Source: a virus. Taken from it: a stretch of DNA of 64,000 bases. Positions 45,217-54,915 of this stretch are shown piece after piece. Within the stretch, counting starts at the first letter, position 1. Each line of letters starts with the position of its first letter. Under the pieces are notes generated by a model. It was not told where the DNA came from. It searched no databases and saw only the letters and a list, made by a program, of their open reading frames with translations. Location: IMG/VR virus record IMGVR_UViG_3300032401_000690, positions 80,148-144,147 of that record, one strand, 5' to 3'. The translations under genes and the position numbers were made by a program.

Positions 45217-48200
45217 TGGCGGTTACAAAATATACTTGTCCACCACAAACTGCTAGCGGGGAGGGGACTTTTTCTGATAACCTAGTTGGTCTACAGTTAG
45301 TTAGTGGGGGAGGTTTTACTCAAGGTAATTTTGAATTTACAACGGGATTAACTGAAAAAACCAATAGAACATTTAGTATTGGGTCGTTTTCAGATCCTAT
45401 ATCGTTAGAGACACTTAATATTGATGATATTGCTCAATCAAAACTGTTGGTTGCAAAAAACTTCCAAGTTTACCCTAACTACGATTTAAGTGAGATAACT
45501 AATTTTACGTTATTCGGATCTTTATCAAAACGATTATCTGTTTCTGTAAGTAAAATAATTAACTTTTTCCCTGGTGGGATGGAAGTATTCTCATCAACAA
45601 CAACGTTTGATGTAACAAAAACTGCGGATAACATATCATATGATTCTGTTGCGGATGAAACGTATCTTGAGATTTGCGCAAGTGTTGTTAGAAACCCATT
45701 TGATCTTGATTATACGGTTAATTCAACAAGAAACTTATTATTAAAGGAGATTGTTGTTTCTCCATTAAGAAATTTCTCAGTTGAGTATCAAAATTATTCT
45801 CTTTTTGTGAATGGTATTGAGTATGAGATTGTGACTTTTACACCACTTAATGATGGTGATACGACATTAAAATTTTATATTAGTGGAAACCCTTTTTCGG
45901 GACAAAGTTTTAGTCATGATACCTTATTGATAAGACCAACTGATTATTATGTTAATAAAGTTTTTAATGAGAATTTTGATCAAGTAGAGAACTTTTTATT
46001 AAATAGAGAGGTAAGTCCAATTTATACCGCATATTTTAACACTCCTGTTGAGAGAGACAATGGAACGTATGTTTTCAGTTATGAAATTTTAACCTTTCCT
46101 GTGAATGGTGTTTGGAATTTAGATATTTCGGGAATACCATTTAACTCTTATTTAACTAAATTAAGTAATATTGCTAATAGTTTAGATTTATATACGACGA
46201 ACTTAATATCAAGATTTTTAACTGCGGGAGCAATTAAAGAATTTGATACTCAAGATCAGAAAGTTGATAAAATATTACAAATTTATGGTAGAAGTTTTGA
46301 TGAAACTAAAAAATTCATCGGGGCATTGGCATTTATGAATTCCGTTCATTATAATGTTGGTAATGATATTCCTTCACAACTACTTAAAAATTTAGCACAG
46401 ACATTGGGTTGGAATAATAATATATCGCCAATCACTAACGAACAATTATTAAGTTCAGTTTTTTCTGCGGGTGAAAACACATTTACTGGGTTATCTAAAG
46501 GACAAACACCTGAAGAGTTAAACTACCAATACTATAGAAATTTAATATTAAACTCCGCTTATTTATTCAAGTCAAAAGGGACAAGAAAATCTATTGAGGC
46601 ATTGATGAGGTTAATTGGAGCCCCAGATGCGATAACAGAATTTAATGAATATGTATATGTTGCCGATCAAAAAATTAACTTAAGTCAATTCGGTGAGCAA
46701 TACGCACAAATATCAGGAGGAACATATGTTCAACAAATTCCGATATTAGATGTTTCGGACATTTACTCAATTATGGGTAATCAATATACAGGATTTACAA
46801 CTTCATCACAAATTCAGGATGTTTCGGTTACAGTTTTGGACTATCCAATAGATAGTTTCGGTTTCCCAAGTATGCCTGCGGTTAGTGATAGTTTTTATTT
46901 CCAAATTGGTGGAGGGTGGTTTGAATCGACACCACAACATAGAATGCCACAACAGATTGACTTAACGAATAGTGTATTTACGGGTCAAAATCCTGATTAT
47001 CAAACAGTATTACAACCATTTAATTATGGTGATGAATACTTACAAAGATATAGGGATTTTCCATATATGGATCTTGGTTTTAAACTAAAAAAGATCGCAG
47101 ATAATAAGAAAAGTTGGATTGATGGTGGAAATACATTACGAAAAAGTTCTGATGGTAATTTCAACGCATATTATAATACCGGTGATGATAGGTTGGTATT
47201 AAATGTTAAAAATGTTGATATATTTATGAATCCTGGTCAAGGATTAGCCTACGATGTTTGGTATATGTCAAGAACATATAATTTCCCAATTCCTGAAGAG
47301 GGTCTTAATTATGTTGTTCCAACATATTGTGATCCAAACCCAAATACACCATATCCACAAAGAGGGGGTATAGATTGGACGGTTATAATACCAAAACCAA
47401 AACAAAAGACATTTTTTGAGTTTGCTCAAAGTTTTTGGCATAACACAATTAATGTTAGAAATAGACAATATATTACTGATGGTAAGACGGGTGGTTATCC
47501 GACCTTACAATCTATTTATTGGAAATATTTAGAATCAAGACAATTAGCCGGTATAGACAACGATAATTTTACATATCAAACAATGATTGATTATGTAAAT
47601 GGGTTGGGGGATTATTGGATTAGATTGGTGGAACAAATGGTTCCGGCAACAACGATTTGGAATGCTGGTGTTAAATATGAGAACTCTATCTTCCATAGAC
47701 AAAAATTTGTATGGAGAAGACAAATGGGTTGTCAACTTGTTCCGGTACCTTGTAATCCTTGTCAGTTAGTTGCTCAATTATTTGCATATGATTGTCCGAT
47801 ACAATCAACAAATTGTCCTATTTATCCTTGGGGATCAAATCCACTTATCACTTCATTTGGTGGTGTGTTGGGATCAACTTTAAATTCATATTTAACGGCA
47901 AATGGATTAACAATGGGTTCTTGCGATTTAAATACGTTACAAACGACTTGGTATGTGAATGCTAAATTGGATGGTGGTGATGTTGTTAGTTATCCATTCT
48001 TTAATGGGGTGGGTTATAATAACCCATTATCGGTACCGAGTGATTCAACGTGGTTGTCTGCAATACAAACAAGTTTCGTTGATTTACAAAATTATGGACT
48101 AACTTATTATATCAATAGTAATGATACGATAACGGTTTATAATAATAATTGTACACCATTAAGTATCACACAAAATTTTGAACTTAATGTTGGAATAAAC

Positions 48201-48221
48201 TTTAATATTTTATGTAGTTAA
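45216..48221 (+). CDS. gpI-like tail protein with Cys-rich C-terminus
   Basis: The 1001-residue protein contains, at about residues 370-475, a region like the P2 tail protein I family: VDKILQIYGRSFDETKKFI, LLKNLAQTLGW, then YRNLILNSAYLFKSKGTRKSIEAL and MRLIGAPDAITEFNE. gpI-type proteins join baseplate wedges to tail fibres. The rest is much longer than gpI (176 residues): a beta-rich N-terminus and a C-terminal part rich in Cys (CQLVPVPCNPCQ, YDCPIQSTNCPIYPW). The last 110 residues (WYVNAKLDGGDVV ... WLSAIQTSF ... INSNDTITVYNNNC) resemble the C-terminal region of the next protein. It immediately precedes the fibre genes, which fits a wedge-fibre adaptor. Confidence 0.7.
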   Translation: MAVTKYTCPPQTASGEGTFSDNLVGLQLVSGGGFTQGNFEFTTGLTEKTNRTFSIGSFSDPISLETLNIDDIAQSKLLVAKNFQVYPNYDLSEITNFTLFGSLSKRLSVSVSKIINFFPGGMEVFSSTTTFDVTKTADNISYDSVADETYLEICASVVRNPFDLDYTVNSTRNLLLKEIVVSPLRNFSVEYQNYSLFVNGIEYEIVTFTPLNDGDTTLKFYISGNPFSGQSFSHDTLLIRPTDYYVNKVFNENFDQVENFLLNREVSPIYTAYFNTPVERDNGTYVFSYEILTFPVNGVWNLDISGIPFNSYLTKLSNIANSLDLYTTNLISRFLTAGAIKEFDTQDQKVDKILQIYGRSFDETKKFIGALAFMNSVHYNVGNDIPSQLLKNLAQTLGWNNNISPITNEQLLSSVFSAGENTFTGLSKGQTPEELNYQYYRNLILNSAYLFKSKGTRKSIEALMRLIGAPDAITEFNEYVYVADQKINLSQFGEQYAQISGGTYVQQIPILDVSDIYSIMGNQYTGFTTSSQIQDVSVTVLDYPIDSFGFPSMPAVSDSFYFQIGGGWFESTPQHRMPQQIDLTNSVFTGQNPDYQTVLQPFNYGDEYLQRYRDFPYMDLGFKLKKIADNKKSWIDGGNTLRKSSDGNFNAYYNTGDDRLVLNVKNVDIFMNPGQGLAYDVWYMSRTYNFPIPEEGLNYVVPTYCDPNPNTPYPQRGGIDWTVIIPKPKQKTFFEFAQSFWHNTINVRNRQYITDGKTGGYPTLQSIYWKYLESRQLAGIDNDNFTYQTMIDYVNGLGDYWIRLVEQMVPATTIWNAGVKYENSIFHRQKFVWRRQMGCQLVPVPCNPCQLVAQLFAYDCPIQSTNCPIYPWGSNPLITSFGGVLGSTLNSYLTANGLTMGSCDLNTLQTTWYVNAKLDGGDVVSYPFFNGVGYNNPLSVPSDSTWLSAIQTSFVDLQNYGLTYYINSNDTITVYNNNCTPLSITQNFELNVGINFNILCS

Positions 48222-50470
48222 TGAGTTGCGGACTTCCATATATATATAACTATTTTTTAAGTGGTGATTGTAGTAATACGAATTCTGGTATAATATCTTT
48301 TGATATATCAGGTGGTACGGGACCATATGCCGTTAGTGAGGTAACGACGACGGGGGTATTACCTTTATCTGCAAGTACAAGTAACTATTATTTTAGTGGT
48401 TTATCTGCTGGTACATATACTTTATCAATAACGGATTCTTGTGTGTCTCCGACACCGTCAACCATATATGTCCCCTTTGTAGTATCGTCGGGAAGTTGTT
48501 TGTCGTCCTCAATTACCAACACAATTTGTGGGTTTAATAATGGTACGTTAACTGCAACATTTAGTCCATATTATGGTACTGGAACTGTTTCTCTTTATGA
48601 GACAACTTTAGGGTATATTAATAGTGCTTTGACAATATCGTCAAGTGCTACTTTCTTCAATTTAACTGGTGGGACATATTATGTTATTGGGGATGATGGG
48701 GGTGGATGTACCGGAAAAAGTGAGTCGTGTATTATAAAATCATCAACTACTTTGGATTTTGGTTATTATGTTATAAATGATGGTAGTTGTGTTGCTTTGG
48801 ATGGTGCAGGAAAAATATTTATAACAGGACAAACGGGGACACCACCATATACTTATGTTTGGAGTTCAAACGCAAATGGGCAGACAGGATCTACGGTTAC
48901 TGGATTAACTGCGGGTAATTATGGGGTTACGGTTACTGACTCTTTGGGTTGTACTAAAATAGATAATAGTATTGTTATATCTGAGGTTTTACCTGTTGGG
49001 ATTGTTAATCTTACGACAGTATCACCAAGTTGTTTCTCAAACGATGGTGAGGTATTCGCCCAACTAACCGGTGGTACATCACCATTCTACTTTTCAGGAT
49101 CAAACGGTACTGTTGGAATAACATTTGCTAATAATTTCACATTTACTGGGTTATCAACGGGAACTTTAACTGTTAGTGTAACTGATGCGGGACTATGTAC
49201 GGCATTGGGGGTTGTTTCGTTATTAACACCTAATGGGTTCTCAATTGCAAACATTTCAACAATAAATTCAAATTGTAATAACAATGATGGTCAAATTAAC
49301 ATTGTATTAAATGGTGGGACTAATTCAGGAACATATGTTTATACGTTAATTGATTCTTCGGGTAATACGGTTAATATTGCAACTTTAGGAACTACTTGTG
49401 ACTTTACTAACGTATCGTCAGGGGTATATACTATTAAAATAGAAAATGGTGCCTGTGTTTTTACGGGTACAACAACGGTAAGTAATACCAATTTATATAC
49501 GATTTCGGCTTCTACTACGGGAACTACCTGTGGGTTTGATAATGGATCAATACAAATTATTGCAACAAGTGGTGGTACCTTACCATATGTATACCAAATA
49601 ACGGGACAACCTGCAGGTCCTGTAACGACATTTAATGGTCTTGCTCAAGGATTTTACAATATAACCGTAACAGATGGGTCAGGATGTCAACAATATGATA
49701 CCGTTTATATTAATGGATCAAGTAGTATGTATTTTGATTTGTTTGTTTCACAACCGTTATTTGGGAATGATGGGGAGATTTCAACACTAATTAGTAGTGG
49801 TGAACCACCATTTACGTTTAATTGGAGTTCTAATGTGAATGGTCAAACGGGTACAACTGTGACAGGATTAACTGCGGGAACATATTCTTTGGAGGTAATT
49901 GATGATAATGGTTGTGTCTTTACAAGAACAACGACTTTAGTTGGAACCACACAATATGCAACATACCAATCATATAATGTTTGTTCTCAAGATTTTGTTA
50001 ATACTGGTGTTTTAGGTAAAAGAGGGATTTTACAGATGTTATATGAGGGATATTTTGATTTAACATCGGGGGATACGAATTGTGTTCTTAATTCTGCAAT
50101 ATTCACGGCAGACGTTACAGTTAATGGCGTTGATCAACAAAGTGTTTTTTATACATCAACAGGGTTTGAAGATACTCCAACCGATAATGATTGGGTAACG
50201 GCAATAACAAATTTATTATACGCTTTTGCCGGTATTAGTAGTGTTTTAGTTAATCTTGATACAAATCAGATAATTATAACTAGTGGTTGTCAGACTGAAG
50301 GTGAAGGGTGTCAAACAAAGAGTGTTACTACATTGGATGACGCAAATGTTAAAATAAGTTTAAATATTGATTACGATATTTCTTGTGTGGAATGTGAGAT
50401 ATATCAGAAAGTTTTTCAAGATGATTTTGAATTTATATTCCAAGATGATAACAGTTATATTTTTCAATAA
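48221..50470 (+). CDS. Tail fibre protein with SprB-type repeats
   Basis: The 749-residue protein is built of about seven repeats of 60-80 residues with the SprB pattern: a Cys/Asp-Gly start (CVALDGAGKIFITG), GTPPYTYVWSSNANGQTGSTV, then TGLTAGNYGVTVTDSLGC. SprB repeats are known from the mobile gliding adhesin SprB of flavobacteria. Near-complete units are at about residues 195-250 and 510-565, with more degenerate ones between. The C-terminal 170 residues form a different domain that resembles the end of the preceding protein. Likely a host-contacting fibre attached by that domain. It shares one base with both neighbours (TAATGAG at 48219, TAATGA at 50468). Confidence 0.78.
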   Translation: MSCGLPYIYNYFLSGDCSNTNSGIISFDISGGTGPYAVSEVTTTGVLPLSASTSNYYFSGLSAGTYTLSITDSCVSPTPSTIYVPFVVSSGSCLSSSITNTICGFNNGTLTATFSPYYGTGTVSLYETTLGYINSALTISSSATFFNLTGGTYYVIGDDGGGCTGKSESCIIKSSTTLDFGYYVINDGSCVALDGAGKIFITGQTGTPPYTYVWSSNANGQTGSTVTGLTAGNYGVTVTDSLGCTKIDNSIVISEVLPVGIVNLTTVSPSCFSNDGEVFAQLTGGTSPFYFSGSNGTVGITFANNFTFTGLSTGTLTVSVTDAGLCTALGVVSLLTPNGFSIANISTINSNCNNNDGQINIVLNGGTNSGTYVYTLIDSSGNTVNIATLGTTCDFTNVSSGVYTIKIENGACVFTGTTTVSNTNLYTISASTTGTTCGFDNGSIQIIATSGGTLPYVYQITGQPAGPVTTFNGLAQGFYNITVTDGSGCQQYDTVYINGSSSMYFDLFVSQPLFGNDGEISTLISSGEPPFTFNWSSNVNGQTGTTVTGLTAGTYSLEVIDDNGCVFTRTTTLVGTTQYATYQSYNVCSQDFVNTGVLGKRGILQMLYEGYFDLTSGDTNCVLNSAIFTADVTVNGVDQQSVFYTSTGFEDTPTDNDWVTAITNLLYAFAGISSVLVNLDTNQIIITSGCQTEGEGCQTKSVTTLDDANVKISLNIDYDISCVECEIYQKVFQDDFEFIFQDDNSYIFQ

Positions 50471-50772
50471 TGACGCAATTACAGATAAATAATGTTACAG
50501 GTGCAACATTACCGTATGATATTTATATCTGTGATGTGTATGGTAATCAATGCATTTTGGTTGCAACTATTAATGTTGCGGTTCCACCAACAATAACAAT
50601 TACATTACCAATACAATTTAATACGGCTCCGGCAATTGGTCTTAAAATAATAACACCAGATTGTGAGAAATTTGTAATAATTAATTGTGATGAATTACCA
50701 CCTGTTGGTAAACAATTTCAATATGGTGATACATTTTTCTTTATGGATTATAGTGTTTATGATTTCCAATAA
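50470..50772 (+). CDS. Small beta-rich fibre-associated protein (100 aa)
   Basis: The 100-residue protein begins LQINNVTGATLPYDIYICDVYGNQCILV, a pattern that recurs in the left-pointing gene at 60997-60776 (ITNALGQTPFDIYVCD). The two are paralogues. The C-terminus ends in aromatic residues (FFFMDYSVYDFQ), like the end of the preceding protein (DNSYIFQ). It is coupled to the SprB-repeat gene by a TAATG overlap. Probably a small domain that caps or attaches a fibre; no known family name. Confidence 0.65.
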   Translation: MTQLQINNVTGATLPYDIYICDVYGNQCILVATINVAVPPTITITLPIQFNTAPAIGLKIITPDCEKFVIINCDELPPVGKQFQYGDTFFFMDYSVYDFQ

Positions 50773-50784
50773 TGGTTTGGTGTG

Positions 50785-50792
50785 TATTTATA
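50785..50792 (+). promoter_or_regulatory. TATTTATA box upstream of the glycine-repeat fibre gene
   Basis: GTGTATTTATATATAAAAAAAG lies 14 bases before the ATG at 50807 (core and downstream A run as at 22516). Confidence 0.5.
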
Positions 50793-50806
50793 TATAAAAA
50801 AAGACA

Positions 50807-53593
50807 ATGGCATTTTTAACGGATCAAATACCAGCAACCGGAGTTAATTTAACGGATTTATTTCACGTAGTGGATCCTAATGATTTATCTCAAGGTAATC
50901 CTGCGGGATCTTCATATAAGGCAACATTCCAACAAGTAATTGGGGCATTAACGGGTGGAACATCTGTAATGGTTGTTAGTTCTGGTGTTGGGTCTGTTGA
51001 GAGGTGTGGAAATGATAATGAGGCTAGTAGTTTTTATTCTACTGTAAGTGGAGGTCGTTGTAATACCTCAAGTTGTTATTACTCTACTATTGGTGGAGGT
51101 TATTGTAACATATCAAGTGGTCTTACCTCAACTGTTGGTGGTGGGTCAAATAACGAATCAAGTGGGGGTCATTCTACTGTAAGTGGTGGGGATCATAACA
51201 TATCAAATGGGGGTTGTTCATCGGTAGGTGGAGGTCATTATAACACATCAAGTAATTATAGTTCAACGGTAAGTGGTGGTTATAATAATAAATCAATCAG
51301 TAATTATTCAACGGTAAGTGGTGGTTATAATAATATATCTAGTGGTTGTACGTCAACGGTAAGTGGTGGTTATGGTAATACGTCAAGTTGTAATTACTCT
51401 ACTATTGGTGGAGGTGCGTATAATGTCTCAAGTGGGGATATATCAACCGTAGGTGGGGGTTGTCAAAATACGTCAAGCGGTTTATATGGGTCAACCGTAA
51501 GTGGGGGTTATAATAATAAATCAATTAGTGATTTTTCAACCGTTGGTGGTGGTAGACAAAATACCTCAAGTGGTTGTTACTCAACTATAGGTGGGGGTTA
51601 TTCTAACGCAATATTAACAGGTGGGACAAGTTCAACTATCGGTGGGGGTAATTCTAACACAATATTAACAGGAACAACAAATTCGTTTATAGGTGGTGGT
51701 TATAATAACACATCAAGTTGTAATTATTCAACCGTAAGTGGTGGTCGTCAAAACACATCAAGTGGTTATTACTCAACTGTTGGTGGTGGTTTATGTAATG
51801 AGTCAAGTGGTTCTATTTCAACCGTAAGTGGAGGAAGAAATAACACATCAAGTTGTAGTAATTCAACTATTGGTGGAGGTCGTGAAAATACGTCAAGTGC
51901 CTATAATTCAACAGTAAGTGGTGGATATCGTAATACAATATTAACAGGGGCAACAAGTTCAACTATCGGTGGTGGCAGTCAAAATACAATAACAACAGGA
52001 TCAACATATTCAATCATTGTTGGGGGTTATGGTAACATATCAATCGGAGATTTTTCAACCGTAAGTGGGGGTGGTCAAAATACGTCAAGCGGTTTATATG
52101 GGTCAACCGTAAGTGGGGGTTATAATAATAAATCAATTAGTGATTATTCAACGGTAAGTGGTGGTAGAAATAATACATCAAGTGGTAATGAAGGTTCAAC
52201 TGTAAGCGGGGGTAAAGGCAACACATCGTGTGGTTATTATTCAACTGTAAGTGGTGGGTATAATAATGTATCAAGTGATTGTAATTCAACCGTTGGTGGT
52301 GGTAGACAAAATACCTCAAGTGGTTGTTACTCAACTATAGGTGGTGGTGAATGTAATATGTCATTATGTTGTTATACGACAATTGGTGGTGGTCTTTGTA
52401 ATTTCCTTAATTCAGAATACTCAACAATAGGTGGAGGGTTAAATAATTCAAACGCACCTGTTGCGGGTAGATCGACAATAAGTGGTGGTGAAAAAAATTG
52501 TGTTAAATGTGAGTTTGATGTGATTGGTGGTGGATATAATAATACCACGTTAAATTGTAATAGTATTATTGGTGGTGGATCGTATAATACTACAACGGGA
52601 AGTACCTCAAGTATTTTAGGTGGACAACAAAATACGACAATAGGTATTTTATCAACGATTGGTGGTGGTGCATATAATAAATCTATTGGTGATTATACCT
52701 CAATTGGGGGTGGTAGTTGTAATACAACAACATCAACATTTTCAACAATTTCTGGTGGAGCAAACAACACGGGAGGTTGTGGGTCATCAATTGGTGGTGG
52801 TCTATGTAATAGTTCTAATGGGAATTACACAATGATTGGAGGGGGTTATAGAAATACATCAAGTGGTGTTTATTCGGCAATATTAGGTGGTTCAGGAAAT
52901 ACGGTAACACATAATTGTTCGGGAGCATTTGGTATGGGTGTAACATCAATATCGGCAAACACATTTCACGTAAATAATTTGGCATTACAAAATGTACCAG
53001 CAACTGACGTACAAACAACCACACAATATTTAACAAGAGATTCTGCGACGGGTGTTGTTAAAACTAAAATTATTGCGGGACCGGCAGCGTATGGTCTTCA
53101 TGCTCAAACTGGTAATAGTGTTGCGGTGTCGGCAACGACAGTTTCAACAACAATACTTAATGGTGGTGTTGGAACATTAACAGTTCCGGCAAATGGGTTT
53201 ACCGTTGGTGAAAGTTTTCTTGCAAAACTTGGTGGGGTTATATCATCTAAAGTAAATGATACTATAACAATTAATGTTATTAGTGGTGGGGTTACCTTAA
53301 CAAGTAGTGGTCCTATAACTATGCCTAATATAACAAATAAAGTTTGGTTAATGGAGGTTACGTTTACGATAAGGAAACTTGGTTCGGCAACAGTTGGGTC
53401 AATAGTTAGTCTTGGTAATTTTGTTTGGAGTAACAATGTTAACGTACAACAAGGGTTTGGATTTAATACTGTTAATAGCACAACTTTTGATACTACAATC
53501 TCAAACACATTAGATATAAAAGTACAATGGAGTTCCGCATCAACAGATAACAGTATATACTCAGATGTATTTGTATTAACTAAAACATATTAA
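50807..53593 (+). CDS. Tail fibre with tandem glycine-rich 14-15 residue repeats
   Basis: The 928-residue protein has an N-terminal attachment domain (about residues 1-65: LTDLFHVVDP, PAGSSYKATFQQV) shared with the next gene. Residues about 75-710 are dozens of 14-15 residue units of the form STVSGGxxNTSSGxY / STIGGGxxNT, like head repeats of YadA-type trimeric adhesins or collagen-like beta-solenoids. The C-terminal 200 residues (FLAKLGGVISSKVNDTITI, VWLMEVTFTIRKLGS) form a compact beta domain that is probably the receptor-contacting or trimerising tip. Long runs of nearly identical repeats at DNA level invite recombination. Function as a fibre is inferred from architecture. Confidence 0.75.
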   Translation: MAFLTDQIPATGVNLTDLFHVVDPNDLSQGNPAGSSYKATFQQVIGALTGGTSVMVVSSGVGSVERCGNDNEASSFYSTVSGGRCNTSSCYYSTIGGGYCNISSGLTSTVGGGSNNESSGGHSTVSGGDHNISNGGCSSVGGGHYNTSSNYSSTVSGGYNNKSISNYSTVSGGYNNISSGCTSTVSGGYGNTSSCNYSTIGGGAYNVSSGDISTVGGGCQNTSSGLYGSTVSGGYNNKSISDFSTVGGGRQNTSSGCYSTIGGGYSNAILTGGTSSTIGGGNSNTILTGTTNSFIGGGYNNTSSCNYSTVSGGRQNTSSGYYSTVGGGLCNESSGSISTVSGGRNNTSSCSNSTIGGGRENTSSAYNSTVSGGYRNTILTGATSSTIGGGSQNTITTGSTYSIIVGGYGNISIGDFSTVSGGGQNTSSGLYGSTVSGGYNNKSISDYSTVSGGRNNTSSGNEGSTVSGGKGNTSCGYYSTVSGGYNNVSSDCNSTVGGGRQNTSSGCYSTIGGGECNMSLCCYTTIGGGLCNFLNSEYSTIGGGLNNSNAPVAGRSTISGGEKNCVKCEFDVIGGGYNNTTLNCNSIIGGGSYNTTTGSTSSILGGQQNTTIGILSTIGGGAYNKSIGDYTSIGGGSCNTTTSTFSTISGGANNTGGCGSSIGGGLCNSSNGNYTMIGGGYRNTSSGVYSAILGGSGNTVTHNCSGAFGMGVTSISANTFHVNNLALQNVPATDVQTTTQYLTRDSATGVVKTKIIAGPAAYGLHAQTGNSVAVSATTVSTTILNGGVGTLTVPANGFTVGESFLAKLGGVISSKVNDTITINVISGGVTLTSSGPITMPNITNKVWLMEVTFTIRKLGSATVGSIVSLGNFVWSNNVNVQQGFGFNTVNSTTFDTTISNTLDIKVQWSSASTDNSIYSDVFVLTKTY
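51030..52900 (+). repeat. Tandem 42-45 base coding repeats (glycine-rich fibre)
   Basis: The DNA under residues 75-700 of the fibre is a tandem array of 42-45 base units encoding STVSGGxxNTSSG-type motifs. Some copies are highly diverged and others exact: 51464-51533 and 52076-52145 are a 70-base identical pair. The array is in frame throughout, so it is maintained as coding sequence. Confidence 0.85.
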
Positions 53594-53605
53594 AAATAAA
53601 AAATA

Positions 53606-54826
53606 ATGGCAAATCAAAAACTTACACAAAGAACATTAGCGACAGGAGTCACATTAACTGATTTAATTCATATTGTAATACCAACTGATCCGACAGATGA
53701 TCCAGCAGGTTCATCATATAAAGCAACCGTCGGTCAGATGATGGACACAATCAGTGCATCAACAATTATGGTGTTAGGTGTTGGAACGGGATCAACAGAA
53801 AGATGTAGTAATTTAAATAGTGCTTATGGGAATTACTCAACAGTAAGTGGGGGTATTTATAATACCTCTAATAAGGATTATTCTACTGTGGGTGGTGGTA
53901 GAGTCAACACTAGTAGTTCTTATGGTGGTACAATTTCAGGTGGTTTAGATAATTTAACAGGACCAACAGGTGTTATTGCAACTCTAAGTTCATATACTTC
54001 AGCGGCTGGAATAGGACTTGCAGATGGGACTTACGGACCTTATACTCAAACAACAACGAGTGGTAATGGTGTTGGTGCGGACTTTACGTTTGATGTTAGT
54101 GGTAATACAATAACAGGTGTTACAATCACAAACGGTGGTGTGGACTATAATAATGGTGATACGATTTTTATAACGGGAACAACATTTACTTTGGGAACAT
54201 CATCAAATGATGTTACAATAACTATTGGTAATGTTTTGGTCTCAACATTTAATACTGTTGGTGGGGGGCGTCAAAACACATCAAGTGGTTATAATTCAAC
54301 AGTAAGTGGTGGTTATAGAAACACATCTAGTGGTCGTTATTCAACCGTTGGTGGTGGTTTATATAATGAGTCAAGTAATTATAGTTCAACTGTAGGTGGA
54401 GGATCAAATAACACATCAAGTGGTCCATATTCAATAGTAAGTGGTGGATATGGTAATACATCAAGTAACTATAGTTCAACTGTGGGTGGTGGAAAAATTA
54501 ATACCTCAAGTGGTTGTTACTCAACTATAGGTGGGGGTTATTCTAACACAATATTAACAGGTGGGACAAATTCAACTATCGGTGGGGGTAATTCTAACAC
54601 AATATTAACAGGAACAACAAATTCATATATTGGTGGTGGTACGTCTAATACGGTTTCACACAACTGTTCATTTATTCTTGGTAATGGAATTGCCACAACA
54701 ACAACAGGTACAACATTTGTTAATCAATTGAATATTGTTGATTTACAGGATGGATCTGCAGGGTTATTAGCTGGTTCAGTTTATTATTGTTCAACTGATG
54801 GTAATAGACTTTATTTTGTTCCATAA
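53606..54826 (+). CDS. Second tail fibre with glycine-rich repeats and inserted domain
   Basis: The 406-residue protein is a paralogue of the preceding fibre: the N-terminus (TLTDLIHIV, DPAGSSYKATVGQM) and the STVGGGxxNTSSG repeats match. It differs by an inserted domain at about residues 120-215 (ADFTFDVSGNTITGVTI, NGGVDYNNGDTIFITG), a module also seen in the sheath insertion, and by a short C-terminus (LNIVDLQDGSAGLLAGSVYY) instead of the long tip domain. DNA at 54509-54630 is nearly identical to 51567-51695. It starts 12 bases after the previous stop without a box, so both are probably one transcript. Confidence 0.72.
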   Translation: MANQKLTQRTLATGVTLTDLIHIVIPTDPTDDPAGSSYKATVGQMMDTISASTIMVLGVGTGSTERCSNLNSAYGNYSTVSGGIYNTSNKDYSTVGGGRVNTSSSYGGTISGGLDNLTGPTGVIATLSSYTSAAGIGLADGTYGPYTQTTTSGNGVGADFTFDVSGNTITGVTITNGGVDYNNGDTIFITGTTFTLGTSSNDVTITIGNVLVSTFNTVGGGRQNTSSGYNSTVSGGYRNTSSGRYSTVGGGLYNESSNYSSTVGGGSNNTSSGPYSIVSGGYGNTSSNYSSTVGGGKINTSSGCYSTIGGGYSNTILTGGTNSTIGGGNSNTILTGTTNSYIGGGTSNTVSHNCSFILGNGIATTTTGTTFVNQLNIVDLQDGSAGLLAGSVYYCSTDGNRLYFVP

Positions 54827-54891
54827 TACACTTTTTAATGTCGTTGTTTATCTTTAATTGTAATTAATTATTCAAAAAATAAATAATTGAT

Positions 54892-54899
54892 TATTTATA
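54892..54899 (+). promoter_or_regulatory. TATTTATA box upstream of the 516-residue fibre gene
   Basis: GATTATTTATAGAAAACC lies 16 bases before the ATG at 54916, in a 89-base gap that holds nothing else recognisable. Confidence 0.5.
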
Positions 54900-54915
54900 G
54901 AAAACCATTAAATAA

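Noticed and set aside
53104-53508. Left-pointing 134-codon frame
   Set aside because: Antisense of the fibre tip domain; no start signals.
51030-54640. CRISPR array in the regularly repeated 50.8-54.8 kb region
   Set aside because: Units are 42-45 bases without separate unique spacers and are in frame coding for glycine-rich fibre repeats.
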